Positions 21,865 through 33,742 of a DNA stretch of 64,000 bases are shown in pieces. The stretch comes from Sporodiniella umbellata (lineage: Eukaryota > Mucoromycota > Mucoromycetes > Mucorales > Rhizopodaceae): contig JAIXMR010000043.1 in the NCBI GenBank assembly GCA_025677835.1, forward strand, positions 62,001-126,000, given 5' to 3'. The notes beneath the pieces are model-generated. The model made no database searches, was not told where the DNA came from, and saw nothing but the letters and a program-made list of their open reading frames with translations. Position 1 is the stretch's first letter; every line of letters begins with the position of its first letter. The translations under genes and the position numbers were made by a program.

Positions 21865-23194
21865 ATGAACGATCGAGAAAGCGATTTGGAAAAGTTCAGA
21901 AACGAATGGCGACAAGAAGTTCAAAAAAAGCCCCCTGGAGACAAAAAAGTCAAAGAGCAATGGCAACAGCCTGCCGCAGCATCCTCAAGTGTTCTGGATG
22001 TGACAGAGAAAATCGAAACACTTTCGGTTGAAAACAAGCCAGTCACAGCCATGGATCACTATCTGCTTGCAGTTGAAAACGAAAGAGAGGGCAAGCTAGG
22101 CCAAGGTATTTTTCTAATGACTCGCTTCTTTTGCTTTAACAGAAACAAGCATTGGATAGCTATCGACGGGCCTTCAAACTGGATCCAGAGATTGACTTTG
22201 CTTATAAAAAGCACTATCAGACGCATATTCTGCCCACACTTCATGAGCCCGTCCAAGAAGAAAAAAGGTTCAAGCACATTATTCCTCTCGGTAAAGAATA
22301 CGAACCTCCCATAGTAAGCCAGGAGCCTCTTTCGGACTTGGTTGAGCGGTTTTTGGACGAAAACATCACCTCGATTCCAACCCCCGAGGGCGACAGCAAG
22401 CCTGCGCCTCTAGCCAAACTACCAGGTAAACGAAGCACGCCTTTCTCCCTTTATGGCAAGCGTTTCTGTTTAGATTGACTTTGAACACAACAGGTGAGGT
22501 GATGCTCCACATCCTACGCCACCTTTTACTACACTACCCTTCTTCCATTGGCCCATTTGCCCTGACCTGCAAGCGCTTCTTTCTTTATTCACAAGAAAGT
22601 TCGATTTGGCAACATGCCTGTGTTGATGTGTTCCGAACGCCTGGCACAAGTCGAGAGACCTCGCGTGAGCATCAATCCAAGCGTGTGCTGAAATACAACA
22701 GCTGGCGTCAGATGTATATCGATCGCCCTCGTGTACGGTACGACGGTATCTATATTTCCACTTGCCATTACATTCGCCAGGGTGAGTCTGAATCGAGCTG
22801 GAACAAGCCAATCCATCTCATCACCTACTACCGTTACCTTCGCTTTTTCCCCGATGGTACACTACTTAAGCATGTCACCACAGAGGAACCGGCACAGGTC
22901 GTTCGATTGTTAAAGCCCGGATTCTGTACACGGCAGGTCTTTTTCGGTCGTTTCTCCATTGAGGATAATGTGGCCATAGAGATGAAGGATCCCACTCTCC
23001 CTACCGAGATCTTTTATATGACCCTTGGCCTTAAACAGACCCAGCGAGGCAAACACAACAAACTCGTGTGGGAAGAGTACCTCAGTGTGCCTTTAGTGCC
23101 AGACAGAGCTCATCATCAACATGACCTTAAACTGCTAAAGCCTTATTTCTTTAGTCACGTTCGAAGTTATAAAGTAGATTATTATTCCCTTTAG
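21865..23194 (+). CDS. F-box protein of the FBXO9/Hrt3 type
   Basis: Three exons (21865-22105, 22150-22425, 22494-23194) give 405 aa. The acceptor of intron 1 is the second AG (22149), since the first gives an immediate stop. The acceptor of intron 2 (22493) restores the F-box start LPGEVMLHILRHLL. Order: a charged N-terminus, one TPR-like helical pair (about residues 62-95, AMDHYLLAVENEREGKLGQ, ALDSYRRAFKLDPE), the F-box (about 170-215, with FALTCKRFFLYSQESSIW), then the C-terminal domain shared with Hrt3/FBXO9 (VRYDGIYISTCHYIRQG, YYRYLRFFPDGTLL). It should be a substrate adaptor of an SCF ubiquitin ligase through Skp1. FBXO9 has been linked to TORC1/2 component turnover in animals; targets here are unknown. 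Confidence 0.88.
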
Positions 23195-23531
23195 ACTCTC
23201 CAATCAGATTAAAGTCCTGATGAGACAAAACCAAACCTCTCTCTCTCTTTTTTTTTTCTTTTCTTTTTTGGTTTTACATAACATTTAAAAAGAGCTGCTT
23301 TTTCTTTCTTTATCGGCTTGGAACTAATGGCCATTATCCTATGTTGGGTAGTTCGCTGGGAAAGAGAGTTGTCAATCAGTAAAAGAAGTTTGAATTGTGG
23401 ACCAATCAAATAACCAAAAAAAAAAAAAAAAAAATCTCGCTTTGTGTAATAAAAAGACTTTTAAGGCGGCCTGTTTTCTTTTTTTCTTTTTTTTTTTTTC
23501 TTGATAAACAACAACAACAAAAAAAAGGGAC
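23195..23531. other. Short intergenic region
   Basis: No gene was seen. T-rich and A-rich runs alternate, ending in a CAA-rich leader immediately before the next ATG. Confidence 0.4.
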
Positions 23532-24430
23532 ATGTCTCCACCTCCTTCAACATTGACTGAGGCTTTTAAAGCTCATTTTCAAGCTACAGCTCGATTAGCC
23601 AAAGTTGCACTTGAATTAGAATATACCATCTTTACTCGGTTTATTGTAGGTGTGATAGTAGCTACTATGCTATCTATTCTTTATCTTGTATGGACGCTGC
23701 GTAAATCAAAACGTCCCCTGGTAGTCTGGGAAAGGCTCAACAAACCTTTGATAAAGCTGTTCCGACCTAGGTTATTTGCAATGCTCATGAACAATTTGAA
23801 TCCTTACTCTGGATCGATTGGTAAATCAATAGAAACGATTTTTTTTTTTTTTTTTTTTTTTTTGGTGGGTACGCAAACAGACAATAACAGCTTCTTGTTA
23901 GATATGAGAGTCACTACCTTTTCTCGAGGCTTTTGTACTGGATTTATGCGTGTAAGAATCAATTATTACAACCAGCCTCCAAACTCATGTAATGTATAGG
24001 ATCGCCACCACAATAGAAACCCTTTTAAAAGGTAATGATTTCGATACTAGATGTTTGTTTGTTTTTTTTTTTGGAAAGGAGTTCTGATATGTTTGCACGT
24101 GTAAAGCATTCACGCTACAGCACTGGCCACATTTGCAGAAACAGTAGGGGAATTAGGATTATTAAGTAGTTTGTCAGACGGTGATAAAATAGAACTCGTC
24201 AGCTTAGAACTAGAAGTAAAAGAAAAAGAGAGAGCGATAGGGTTACTGATCTACACGCTTTATAGTACAAGAAGAAAGCAAGAGGATTAATTACGGCTTC
24301 CACTGATTTTGTTATGCCTGTGCTTGCGGAAAAAGAGGAAAAAGACGTGAAGATGGATGTAATTATTAAGGATCGAACGTTGGATACCGTTTCTATCGCA
24401 CACCTTGTGTGGAAAGTTGAAAATAAATAA
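23532..24430 (+). CDS. DUF4442-like hotdog-fold protein (putative thioesterase)
   Basis: Five small exons (23532-23820, 23881-23951, 24000-24031, 24107-24215, 24266-24430) encode 221 aa. All junctions keep frame. The N-terminus holds a predicted membrane helix (about residues 37-55, IVGVIVATMLSILYLVW). The C-terminal two thirds match the DUF4442 pattern: a strand with MRVTTFSRGF, then NPFKSIHATALATFAETVG (helix of a hotdog fold), then KKKARGLITASTDFVMPVLA and a last strand VSIAHLVWKV. The hotdog fold is shared with acyl-CoA thioesterases, so acyl-CoA hydrolysis is possible. DUF4442 members have no settled activity. Intron 1 is a long T run and exon 3 has only 32 nt. Confidence 0.75.
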
Positions 24431-25204
24431 AATCGACTGGGTTGTTTTCACATGTAAATGTTAACAGCCCTGTTTGTACTCGTCTTGACTCTAGACTCCG
24501 ACTCTATTAAGCTTGTAAACACTACACGTATAATGGAACGAACTAAAGGGTGAGCGGAACTTGATAAGGGAATCTTTAGCATTTTCTTTTTTTTTTTTTT
24601 TTTCTCAGATAAAGATATTTGTACGTTGAGATCAGAACTCATACATAGCGAGTATGTAAAAGAGATTCTTTCTATTTAAGTTTCTGTTCCCATGGCGCCT
24701 TGTTTTTTTTTTTTATTTTGAAGTATATTAATTAGTCCTAATTAAAAGGTGGTTGTTCCAAAAAGAAACAGGTGGACCAAAAGCAGTAGGATAAGCAATT
24801 GGGATAGTAAACAGAAAAAGGCAATCGGCTTACATTTCTATTTGGCAAGGGCAAAAATGGACAATAGCAATAGCGAAGCCCCATCGTGGCCAATACAGAA
24901 GGCGACATTTTTTAAATCTATCTAAGAGCTATAGAGTTTTCCTTAAACTGTGCTGGGCCTGTTGTTTCTGTAAATTAACACTTTATTATTTGCATTTGAT
25001 TTCCCGCATATGAAGCATTTACCAAACTGTAACTCCACACAACTATTGCATTTCTACACATTTTTATAGAAACAACTAAACCTTATTGTTACCATGACTC
25101 TCAATTCTCTAAGAATACGGAACATAATTAAGAAAATTCTTCTTTTTCGACTGTTTGAATTCTATCAAAAGCTTATCTACTAAAGTGCTACCTTCCCCTC
25201 ACAT

Positions 25205-25236
<32 letters not shown>

Positions 25237-25632
25237 GGAATTTAAAACTATATTTTATTTCATTCCCCGTTATAATATTTTAGGAAGCAGTCTTCCAGCC
25301 AAGGTTTGGCTGTAGCCTTTTTACTTTTGAAAGTACGATATTTTTTTCTTGTCCCTGTTTGAAGTTTTTCTTTTTTGTTTTATTAACTATATATATATAC
25401 ATATATACTCACACGCATATAAATACGTCTACATATATACACTAGTATCTATATACTTTTGTTCTCTACAAACACTTACACATCAGCACACACGCATATA
25501 TCTATCTATATAGATATACATTATAAAAACCAAAACCAAAACCAAAAAAAAAAAAAAAAAAACAAAAAAAGAAAGAAAAAACAAAAACAAAACAAAAAGA
25601 CAAAAAACACTCATACAAAAGAAAGTGAGGAC
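24431..25632. other. Intergenic region with long T tract and TA-rich leader
   Basis: No gene was seen in 1.2 kb. A run of about 28 T lies at 25209-25236. From 25385 the DNA is TATATA- and CACA-rich, then turns into an A-rich leader (25530-25615) before the next start. Confidence 0.4.
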
Positions 25633-26909
25633 ATGTCTGAAAATAACCTGTTTCAATTTGCCCAAGTCATCACAGAATTACCACTTCATACGCCATCTCA
25701 GCCATCCCAGCATGCAGAAACACCAATACCCAATTACGGTCAAAGATACATTCACATTCGAAAAGTAAGAGACAGGACACATGGGCAACAATCCCTAACG
25801 TTTGCCTTAGAATGCGTGTATTGTTTGTAACAAGTGCTTCACCTGTTCAAAGGTATTTAGAAAGCATGCCAATCGTCTCTACTCACCTAGAATAGTATTA
25901 TTGTATTGATTGTAACTGTCCTGATATTCAACCACGTCGAGGAAAAAATTTGCCAGAAGGGGGTTTGGACAGTCGAGCCAAGAAGCTGCACAGAGACGAC
26001 CAAGACTATTCGTTTTCAATAGACTGGATCAATCAGAACGCCCATGCAATGTATAAAGACGAAAATGACACAGTGATTGGCCTTAGTGAGCTATCGGAAG
26101 TGTCACTTTGCAAGGCACATTCTAGCACACTGTACAGAGCCAAAAAGCGACACGAACGTATGCTGATCACACCTCCCTCACCTGCCGAATCGCCCACACC
26201 CTATAATCCATATCCAATGAACCAGCCGATCGGAAGCGGAGGGCTGGCTGCCAAAGTGCGAGAGGTATCACACCAATATAACACCGTACTCCCTGTGCAA
26301 GACGTACCCGATTTCACAAGAATGTCACATTCTCACTCAGCAAAGCGTAAAAGATCAAATAAACAGCCAATGCTTCGAAAAACCGGTAGCAAATCAACCG
26401 ACATTCGTAACACAGCAAGGCCTCAGCCAAGTCTGTCCACGCCCTTATTTAACAACTCCCGTATGTTTATTCCCGATGGAAGCCCGATGCCTGAACTCAT
26501 GAACTCTGCATTTCCATCGCAATTACCTCCGCTTAATTCGCGAAGTAGCATGCAACTATACAACAACCCTAACGATTCATTAAAAATGCAAGAATCTGTC
26601 AGCTACAATCATCCGCTGGTCATCGAGACCGTCTCCCTTCGACCTACCAATAGTTCCGATATACCTTGTAATTATTACTTTCGCAACCTGGCCATCACTG
26701 ACTCGTTCACCTTCAGAGACCTGCTTACAGAAATTGACATGACCGGATCACCTCCTCCTGGCAAACGCATCGTCATTTCAGATCAAAATAAAATCTATCC
26801 TCTAGACCAAGCCATCCGAAGCGTGATTCGAAGACCTGCATCTGCCCATCTGGACCTCTTCTTGGGCTTGACGGATAAACCCTCCATCAATTGGAATCAT
26901 TATTCCTAA
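25633..26909 (+). CDS. Unknown protein with a compact cysteine cluster
   Basis: Three exons (25633-25764, 25811-25852, 25896-26909) encode 395 aa. The middle exon has only 42 nt and supplies half of a dense Cys cluster. Spliced, residues 45-66 read CIVCNKCFTCSK then YYCIDCNC, a pattern C-x2-C-x2-C-x2-C-x4-C-x2-C-x-C that could bind two zinc ions. A long Ser/Pro/Asn-rich part follows with a basic stretch (SAKRKRSNKQP, a possible nuclear signal). The conserved-looking C-terminal part (about residues 300-390) contains NYYFRNLAITDSFTFRDLL and DQNKIYPLDQAIRSVIRR, perhaps a small ubiquitin-like or PB1-like fold. I do not recognise the family. The predicted nuclear site and regulatory role are guesses. 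Confidence 0.7.
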
Positions 26910-26920
26910 CAATAAACTTC

Positions 26921-26952
<32 letters not shown>

Positions 26953-27159
26953 TTGGATTTTCTCTGTTTTTTTTTTTTTTTCAATGGAACGTGCCTCGAT
27001 GACAAATCTGCCCTTCCATTGGTCGACTGCATTGTAGCACAGATCAAGTGGCATTCCCGTTTCTAACAATCCATTGAAACTCGTATAAATATTCCAATGT
27101 CATTAAACGGACTTGAAATTTTTTTCTTTGTATTTTTTTTTTTTTTGTGTGTGAGAGGA

Positions 27160-27711
27160 ATGAGTGAAAATACACCAAGAATTGGACTCTTGTCCCCTAC
27201 AAGTAAATAGAATCAAACCCAACCGTTGTAATAACCAACAGGGTAGATCAAGAACTCCAAGTGCCTGAATTTCCCGCTCGAAATGGACCTCAACGACTTG
27301 TAGCAGCAGCCACAAAACAACCCCGTGGCAGAGAAAAAGTCATGTTAGAACCTGGCCATTCAGCGCTTGACTGGGCAAGGCTAAAGAGTTCTGGGCAGAA
27401 CTTACGAGGTGTGGAGCAATTCGGTCGATATACATTAGAAGACATTCGACAGCACAGAACGCAAGAAGATGCCTGGACCGCCATTCAGGGTAAAGTATAC
27501 AACATCACACCTTATCTCAAATTCCACCCTGGCGGTGTTAAAGACCTGATGCGCTGTGCTGGCAGAGACGGAACCAAGTTGTTCAGTAAGTAGAACCACC
27601 GTCAGTCAAAACACGCCTAACCCACTTTTAGTGCTGACACACTCTTGGGTCAACACGGACTATCTATTGGATCAATGCATGGTTGGGTTCTTAATCCCTT
27701 CAAGGCAGTAA
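27160..27711 (+). CDS. Small cytochrome b5-domain protein
   Basis: Three exons (27160-27202, 27247-27585, 27632-27711) give 153 aa. The first-intron acceptor is placed at 27246, because the AG five bases earlier leads to an in-frame stop. The N-terminal half is low in features. A cytochrome b5 fold spans about residues 75-150: YTLEDIRQHRTQEDAWTAIQ, VYNITPYLKFHPGG with the first heme His, and LTHSWVNTDYLL with the second. The domain resembles the heme module of CYB5R4-like reductases and yeast Irc21, and stands alone here without FAD or NADH domains. It could pass electrons to a lipid desaturase or other partner. The exact role is unknown. Confidence 0.8.
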
Positions 27712-27868
27712 CCTATACTTTTATATGCATACCCTCTTTTTGTTTTTTTATTTATCGGGATCATCATGATTCAGTCAATAAATGACGTCTCGTTCAAAGC
27801 GTGGCTTTTGTTTTCGGAGCTTATTAAGATTCAAAACAGGTAGAAAAGCGATCCTCTTCTTTTCCATC

Positions 27869-28530
27869 ATGTTGAAAACTACTAGTCTTACACCTGAGCA
27901 GGAAGAAACCAAAAGACACATCTTTTTTTCTAGCGGTTCAAAAGGCGCTCTTGTCGGTCTTGCCGTAGGTGCTATGGCTACAGTGCTCTCGTTAAGGCGT
28001 TCTCCCGAATTTAGAGCGTTAAGTCGACCTGTTCAATCGATGATGGTTGTTGGAGGTATAGATTCGTCGTATGGGGGACTGTTTTTTTTTTTTGTAACAT
28101 GCTTTTAGGCTCTACCGCTGGATTTCTCTTTGCTTCTGACTCGGCTGTTTCACGCTATGAAAATTATCATCTGGGCTACGCAGACGAAGAGACACTTCAG
28201 ACACTCTTAAGCAAAAACCAAAGCATGCCAACCTCTTCTTTCGATCGCTCCCTGAATTACTTGAACGAAAACCGATGGTCCTTTATCGGGTTTTCCTGGG
28301 CTGCATCGATGATAGGCGCTCTTGGCTATAGCTTTACCAACAAATACTTGACTACACAGCAAAAAATAGTACAGGCTCGAATGTCTGCTCAGGCAGTGAC
28401 CATTGCAGTGCTAATGATCTCTGCTGGTATATCTGTCTACGTAGGAGATCAAAATAAATCAGTAAAAGAAGCACCCGATTCTCAGCTACAGGCAGTACTC
28501 GAACTTCCTGAAGACCTCTCCTCTTCTTAA
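27869..28530 (+). CDS. HIG1/Rcf2-like mitochondrial membrane protein
   Basis: Two exons (27869-28055 and 28109-28530) give 202 aa from MLKTTSLTPEQEETKR; an in-frame ATG at 27782 would add 29 residues. Several hydrophobic segments are present: about residues 28-42 (ALVGLAVGAMATVLSL), 60-70, 120-140 (WSFIGFSWAASMIGALGYSF) and 160-180 (AVTIAVLMISAGISVYVG). The segment QQKIVQARMSAQ resembles the HIG1 motif (Q-x3-R/H-x-R-x3-Q) except that the first basic residue is Gln. Proteins of this type (Rcf1, Rcf2) associate with cytochrome c oxidase and respiratory supercomplexes in the inner membrane. The overall architecture is closest to Rcf2; the assignment is moderately sure. Confidence 0.68.
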
Positions 28531-28670
28531 TAAATCTAAATATAGCCAATCTATTGGCTTGACGCTTTTGACATCACATATATTTCAGTCTCCGTATTAA
28601 AGACGCGTTTATTTTAGAAATACCACATCAAACAATTTTTTTTTTTTTTTTTTTTTTTTGTTCCATTAAA

Positions 28671-30584
28671 ATGTTCTGCGCTAGTAAGTGCTCACTCTAT
28701 TTTTTTTTTTTTTATCTTTTTTTTTTTTTTTTTTTGTTGCGAAAACAAGGCTTAATTGTTTATAAACTTTTGTCTACTAGTTTCTGGGGAAGCACCTGAA
28801 CAACCCGTTGTTTCTATCAAATCTGGAAGCATTTTTGAAAAACAATTAATCCAAAAATACATTTCAGAGCATGGCAAAGATCCTGTTAATAACGAAGAAA
28901 TCACAGAGGATGACTTGATCGAAATCAAAACAAGTAAAACAGATTTCTTTTTTCTTTAATCTTTTTGAATCCAACAACTCATACATTCTTTATAGCTCTT
29001 GACACTGTTAAACCTCGCCCTCCCAAGTTAGCCTCTGTTCCTTCTCTTTTATCATCGCTTCAAAACGAATGGGATAGTGTTATGCTCGAATCTTTCACAC
29101 TGAAGCAACAATATCAACAAGTTCGTCAAGAACTTTCTCATGCCTTGTATCAAAATGACGCTGCCACTAGAGTCATTGCTCGTTTGAAGAAAGAACGCGA
29201 TTCTGCTAGAGAGTAAGAGATCAAATCAATGGCTGATCTTTTCTGGCTCACTTTTTTTCTTTTTTTTTTTTTTCTTTGTAGAGCTCTTGCTACTGTTCAA
29301 GCTCATTTAGGTTCAGCAGCACCCCAGCCCGCCACAACCCAAGAAGAATCAATGGAGGTTGATCAACCCGCTTTACCTGAAGAAGTAATTGAAAAGATGA
29401 ATGCCACCAGTGCAAGGTATATAAAAGTTTACCTTTTGAAGAACAAAAAGAGAAACTAAAAAAAAAAAAAAAAAAAAAAAAAGACTTTCAGAAACACGTC
29501 GTGGAAAGAAGAAGCCACCAACCGAATTTGCTACTGTTGAATCAGTTAAGGAGTACACCGAAACCTCCAATATTCCTTCGCTTCACTCTGCCCGTTCAGC
29601 TGGTATAACAGCCCTTGATGTGAACGGTAACTTTATTTTGACAGGCGGAAACGACAAACACGTCCAGGTGTATGATAAGAGCGAAGAAAAGGTCTTTGCC
29701 AATCTCACAGGACACACAAAGAAGGTGACAGATGTTAAATTCAGAGGCCAACAAGAAGTAGAAGATGTAATCATCAGTGCTAGTGCTGACAAGCATGTCC
29801 GTCTTTGGGTCCCTGACGAGAAAAAAGGCAAGTATAAAAGAAACCTTCTCTTTTTTTTTTTTTTGGTTTTAAATTAATCCTCTCTATAGGTTACAAACTT
29901 GGCCACAACATCAACGCCCACAAGGGAGAAGTTGCCAGTTTGTCCGTTCACCCTTCAAAGGATTACTTTGTCAGTGCTGGTAGCGATAGCAAGTGGATCT
30001 TTTATGATTTCGAAACAGCACAGCCTATTATGGAAACATTGGACAGTGGAAATCAATCAGGTTATACCAAGGTTGCATTCCACCCTGATGGTAACCTCCT
30101 TGCTACTGGTACCAATGACTCTGTTGTTCAAATCTGGGATGTCAAGTCTCAAAAGACTGCTGCCAACTTTGGTGAACACACTGGCAAGATCAATGCTATT
30201 GCATTCTCAGAAAACGGGTAAACAACAGAAGAAGGAAAAAAAAAAAAAAAAAAGGAACCGTCATCTAACGTAACGTTTAGATATATTGTGGCCACAGCCT
30301 CAGAAGACAACCTGGTCAAATTATGGGATCTTCGTAAATTGAGCAACACAAAGACTTTCACATTAGATGAAGGATACAAAGTTCAAGCCCTTGCTTTCGA
30401 CGATTATGGACAATATCTTGCTGTAGGTGGTAACGATGTACGCGTATTCAAGGCTAAGGATGGCTCTCCCATTGTCACCTATGCTGACAACACATCTGAC
30501 ATCACTGGTTTGCACTGGTCCCCACTCGCTAAAGGCTTAGTTACCTCCAGCTTAGACCGCACTGTTCGCTTTTATGGAAACTAA
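28671..30584 (+). CDS. PRP19: Prp19, U-box ubiquitin ligase and splicing factor
   Basis: Seven exons (28671-28683, 28781-28933, 28996-29212, 29282-29416, 29484-29827, 29890-30217, 30281-30584) encode 497 aa. The first exon has only 13 nt (MFCA plus one base). The U-box occupies about residues 1-55 ([24 protein letters not shown]), followed by the coiled-coil tetramer region ([19 protein letters not shown]) and seven WD40 repeats from about residue 200 ([30 protein letters not shown]). Intron 5 begins with GC rather than GT (GCAAGT), and only this choice keeps the WD40 frame. Prp19 is the E3 core of the NineTeen complex in spliceosome activation and DNA repair. Confidence 0.95.
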
Positions 30585-30803
30585 ACTAAAATAAAACTCT
30601 AGGTCCATATTTCTGTGTAATTTAAAACTGAAATTACTCAGTTTTTGTTTCAATTCAAAAAAACAAAACAAACCAAAAAAAAAAAAAAAGCTTGAAAAAT
30701 ATAAACCAATAAAGTGTTTTCTCCTTTATTATTCTACAAAACTAGATTATCGGGCAAACATAAACTGCTTGAAGGTCGTATGATATTTTATCATTAATAA
30801 AGG

Positions 30804-30834
<31 letters not shown>

Positions 30835-30912
30835 TTGGTTTTGCTCAGAACAGAAAAAGGAAAGAGATGATTTAAGGTTGTAAAATATTCTTACATATTA
30901 AGTAGTTTATTA
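30585..30912. other. Convergent 3' region between PRP19 and the subtilase
   Basis: No gene was seen. It contains an A run (30676-30689) and a C7-T(about 25) tract at 30804-30837, with AATAAA near 30709 that could end the PRP19 transcript. Confidence 0.4.
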
Positions 30913-33632
30913 TTAATTTTGAAGAACGACAGGTCCTGAGGTGAACACTTCCCAATGCTTAGGGTTCTTGGGGTTACCAAAGAGTTTAAGAGCAGAGATC
31001 TTGAAGCGATAAGTACCAGAGGGAGCAGGAATGGCAACGGAGAAAGAAGGAGGGAAATAGGTACCATCCCATTTGAAGCCGGATACAAAAGTCTTGTCGG
31101 AGAGGAAGTTACGAGAGAGGAAGTTGGTACCTTCTTGGTAAAGACCCAAGACCTTGTTGTTAGAATCAATCAACTCAGCCTTCATTTGTCTGGTGGGAGT
31201 CAAGAGACGGTAGACGGTGAAAGGGGCAGTGTTGGGCTTGTTGCGGTCGTAGGTGTAAGTATCGTTGGAACCATAAGATTGAGTGGCACTGCCGATATAG
31301 GGATAACCCTTGTCGAAGAGAGGTAATTCAACTTGCTTTCCTTGGACACCAATGTAAGGAATCTTGAGACTGCGAGATGTCTTGGAGCTGATGGTGATAT
31401 AACCACCGTAGTAGATGTGTTCTTTGGGATCAGTCTTGGGAGGTGTGACGGTAACAGTGACCTTCTTGGATTTTCCGGGAGCTAAAGTCAATGTCTTGGT
31501 AGAGAAACGGAGGTTGGCCTTGGCTTGGACATTACGAGCAGGCTCAAGAGGGGTATAGCCTTGCTTGGTATCATAGGGAGCAATACCGGTAGAAACAAGG
31601 TTACCAAGTTCGTATTTGACAGTCTTGGAACCGTGGTTGGTGATAGTAAAAGTCTGTTTGCGGTAGTTGTTGGTAGCAGTATCGTTGAAACTGATTTGAG
31701 CGGGTGTAATGTGTGTAGTTTGAGTAATAGCATCATAGACTTGAAGCAAACCAGCGCCGGCACGAGCAGGGCTGTCAGTGGCATCAGACTTGAATACAGG
31801 GCGAGGAGAAGCGTAGTTTTGAAAGTGTTCATTAACGAATTGAACCTTGTTCTTCTTCTTTCCGTGAGCCTTGACATAAAGAGCCATAGAACCAGCAACG
31901 TAGGGAGAAGACATGGAAGTACCGTCCATTAAGCCCCAGCTACCGAGGTAACGAGGCAAGGTGGAGTAGATACGGCCACCAGGACCAGCAATGTTGGGCT
32001 TGGGAATCAATTCAGCACTAGGACCTACACTAGAGAAACCAGAGACGCAACCACCATCGGTGACAGCAATTACACTCTTTCCGGCATCAAAGTTGATAGA
32101 GACCTTGCCCTTCTTAAGAGCAGCAATAAAAGCATTACCATCAGCCAAGTTGACCATGACAGAGGCAATTTTGGAGTCGGGGGCAGAGGCACCAGCAAGA
32201 GCTTCATCAACGTTATCGTAAAAGATAGCGGCAGTAGCACCGGCAGCAGCAGCATTGTTGGCCTTGACAGTGAAAGAACAAGCACCTCGCTTAATCAAAG
32301 CAATCTTGCCCTTAACATCAGCAGAAACGTCAGCAGCGTTACAAGCATCGTTGGCAGGGTCAGCAGACTTGGCAGCAACAGCCAAGTCACCACTGGCAAG
32401 CTTAGCGTCTGTACTGAAGCCAGAAGAGACAACATAGGGAATACGGTCCTTGAAACCAGAGGCAATCAAAGTAGTAGTGTTGGTGTACATGTTTTGAACA
32501 GAGGCGATGGAGAAGGCGCCAGTGGCAGTACTAGGAGAACCAATGGTGTAAGCACCCTGGGCACCAGCATTACCAGCAGAGATGATAACGTGAACACCCT
32601 TGGCAACAATTTGGTTAACAACAGCAATTTCACTGTTGGAAGCAGAGTCTACCCAAGGATTGGTTGATCCCAAACTCAAGTTGATGACATCGGCACCAGC
32701 ATCGTATGCCATAAGAAGACCCTTGATGATAATGTCATCACCAGTATTTCCTGAACAACCAAATACACGGTACATAGCCAAATTTGCTTCAGGAGCAACA
32801 CCAGTAAAGTTCTAAAGGAAAAGTTTTAATATCCAATGACAAAGAATGATCAAAGAATCTTACAGTAGATGGGTCGAAACCAGCAATAATACCAGAGACG
32901 TGAGTACCGTGGCCACTTGCTCCAGAGCCAGCACCACACTCATCCAAAGGATCCGAATCAGGAGTAGGAGCATTAGCACCGGTGTACTTGTCACCTACTA
33001 AATCATAACCAGCAGATACTTTGAAACCTTTACCGAAACCGCCACCCAAGGCAGGGAGTTTATAATCGATACCTATGGAGATTTAAGTTCAACTGTATTC
33101 TTTACACGCATTTTCCTTTCTATGTACCGGAATCCAAAACGCCTACCAAGACACCTTTACCCTTGTTCTTGAGCTTGCTGTGAACCAAATCAACCTGGGT
33201 CATACCGTGAGGTAAGATAGACTTTGTGTCTTTGCCTTTCTTGGTCAATTTGACTACAGGACGAGGGACTACTCTGACAGGGGAAATATAGCTGACGTCG
33301 GAACGATCTAAAAGAGTTTCCAAAGCGCTCTTCTTGATCTTGGCATCATCAGTATCAAGAGTAACAGAGATACCGTTAAAGAAATCGTGTTTATAGTGTT
33401 GATGAACCTTGAAGTGAGCACCTTTAACTTCATGCATGGATTGGGCAAAGAGAGATCCAGCAGAGTCGGAAGCATCGTTGTTAAATCGAACAATATAACG
33501 ACCGGGAATGACGTCGCTGTTTACTTGTTTAAATTTAGGATGGTGGATCTGGACTGCTTCGGCTGTCATTACAAGTACGGCCATACAGACACCCGCCACG
33601 TAAAGAGGAAGGAGAGTGAAGGAATTTTTCAT
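30913..33632 (-). CDS. Secreted subtilisin-like serine protease (peptidase S8) with PA insert
   Basis: Three exons on the minus strand (33632-33128, 33072-32864, 32811-30913) encode 870 aa. A signal peptide (about residues 1-26, LLPLYVAGVCMAVLVMTAEA) is followed by an I9-type propeptide (about 44-125, GRYIVRF, VSYISPV). The catalytic domain has Asp167 (VLDSG), His223 (GHGTHVSG) and Ser537 (DGTSMSSPYVAGS), with the oxyanion Asn in ISAGNAGA. A protease-associated (PA) domain sits between His and Ser (about 390-480). The C-terminal 300 residues look like Fn3-type beta domains (TFTITNHGSKTVKYEL). The layout matches large extracellular subtilases of the Vpr/C5a-peptidase-like group. It probably digests external protein as food. 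Intron 1 cuts right after the Asp motif. Confidence 0.93.
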
Positions 33633-33734
33633 GGTAGAAAAAAACAGATTTATATAAAAGAAGGAATGGGTTGTTGGTTTTATAAAACTTTGACTTTTTT
33701 AAAGAAAAAAAAAAAATAGTGAAAGACAACATTG

Positions 33735-33742
33735 TATTTATA
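33735..33742 (-). promoter_or_regulatory. Candidate TATA box of the subtilase gene
   Basis: TATAAATA on the minus strand lies about 103 bp before the ATG. A second TATATAAA only about 20 bp before the ATG is too close to serve easily. Confidence 0.4.

Noticed and set aside
23881..24430. Region after the first exon of the DUF4442-like gene as non-coding
   Set aside because: Four short exons in consistent frame rebuild a complete hotdog-type domain, so it is coding.
30955..32437. Several plus-strand frames opposite the subtilase
   Set aside because: They are shadows of the catalytic exon; the minus-strand protein has all catalytic motifs.
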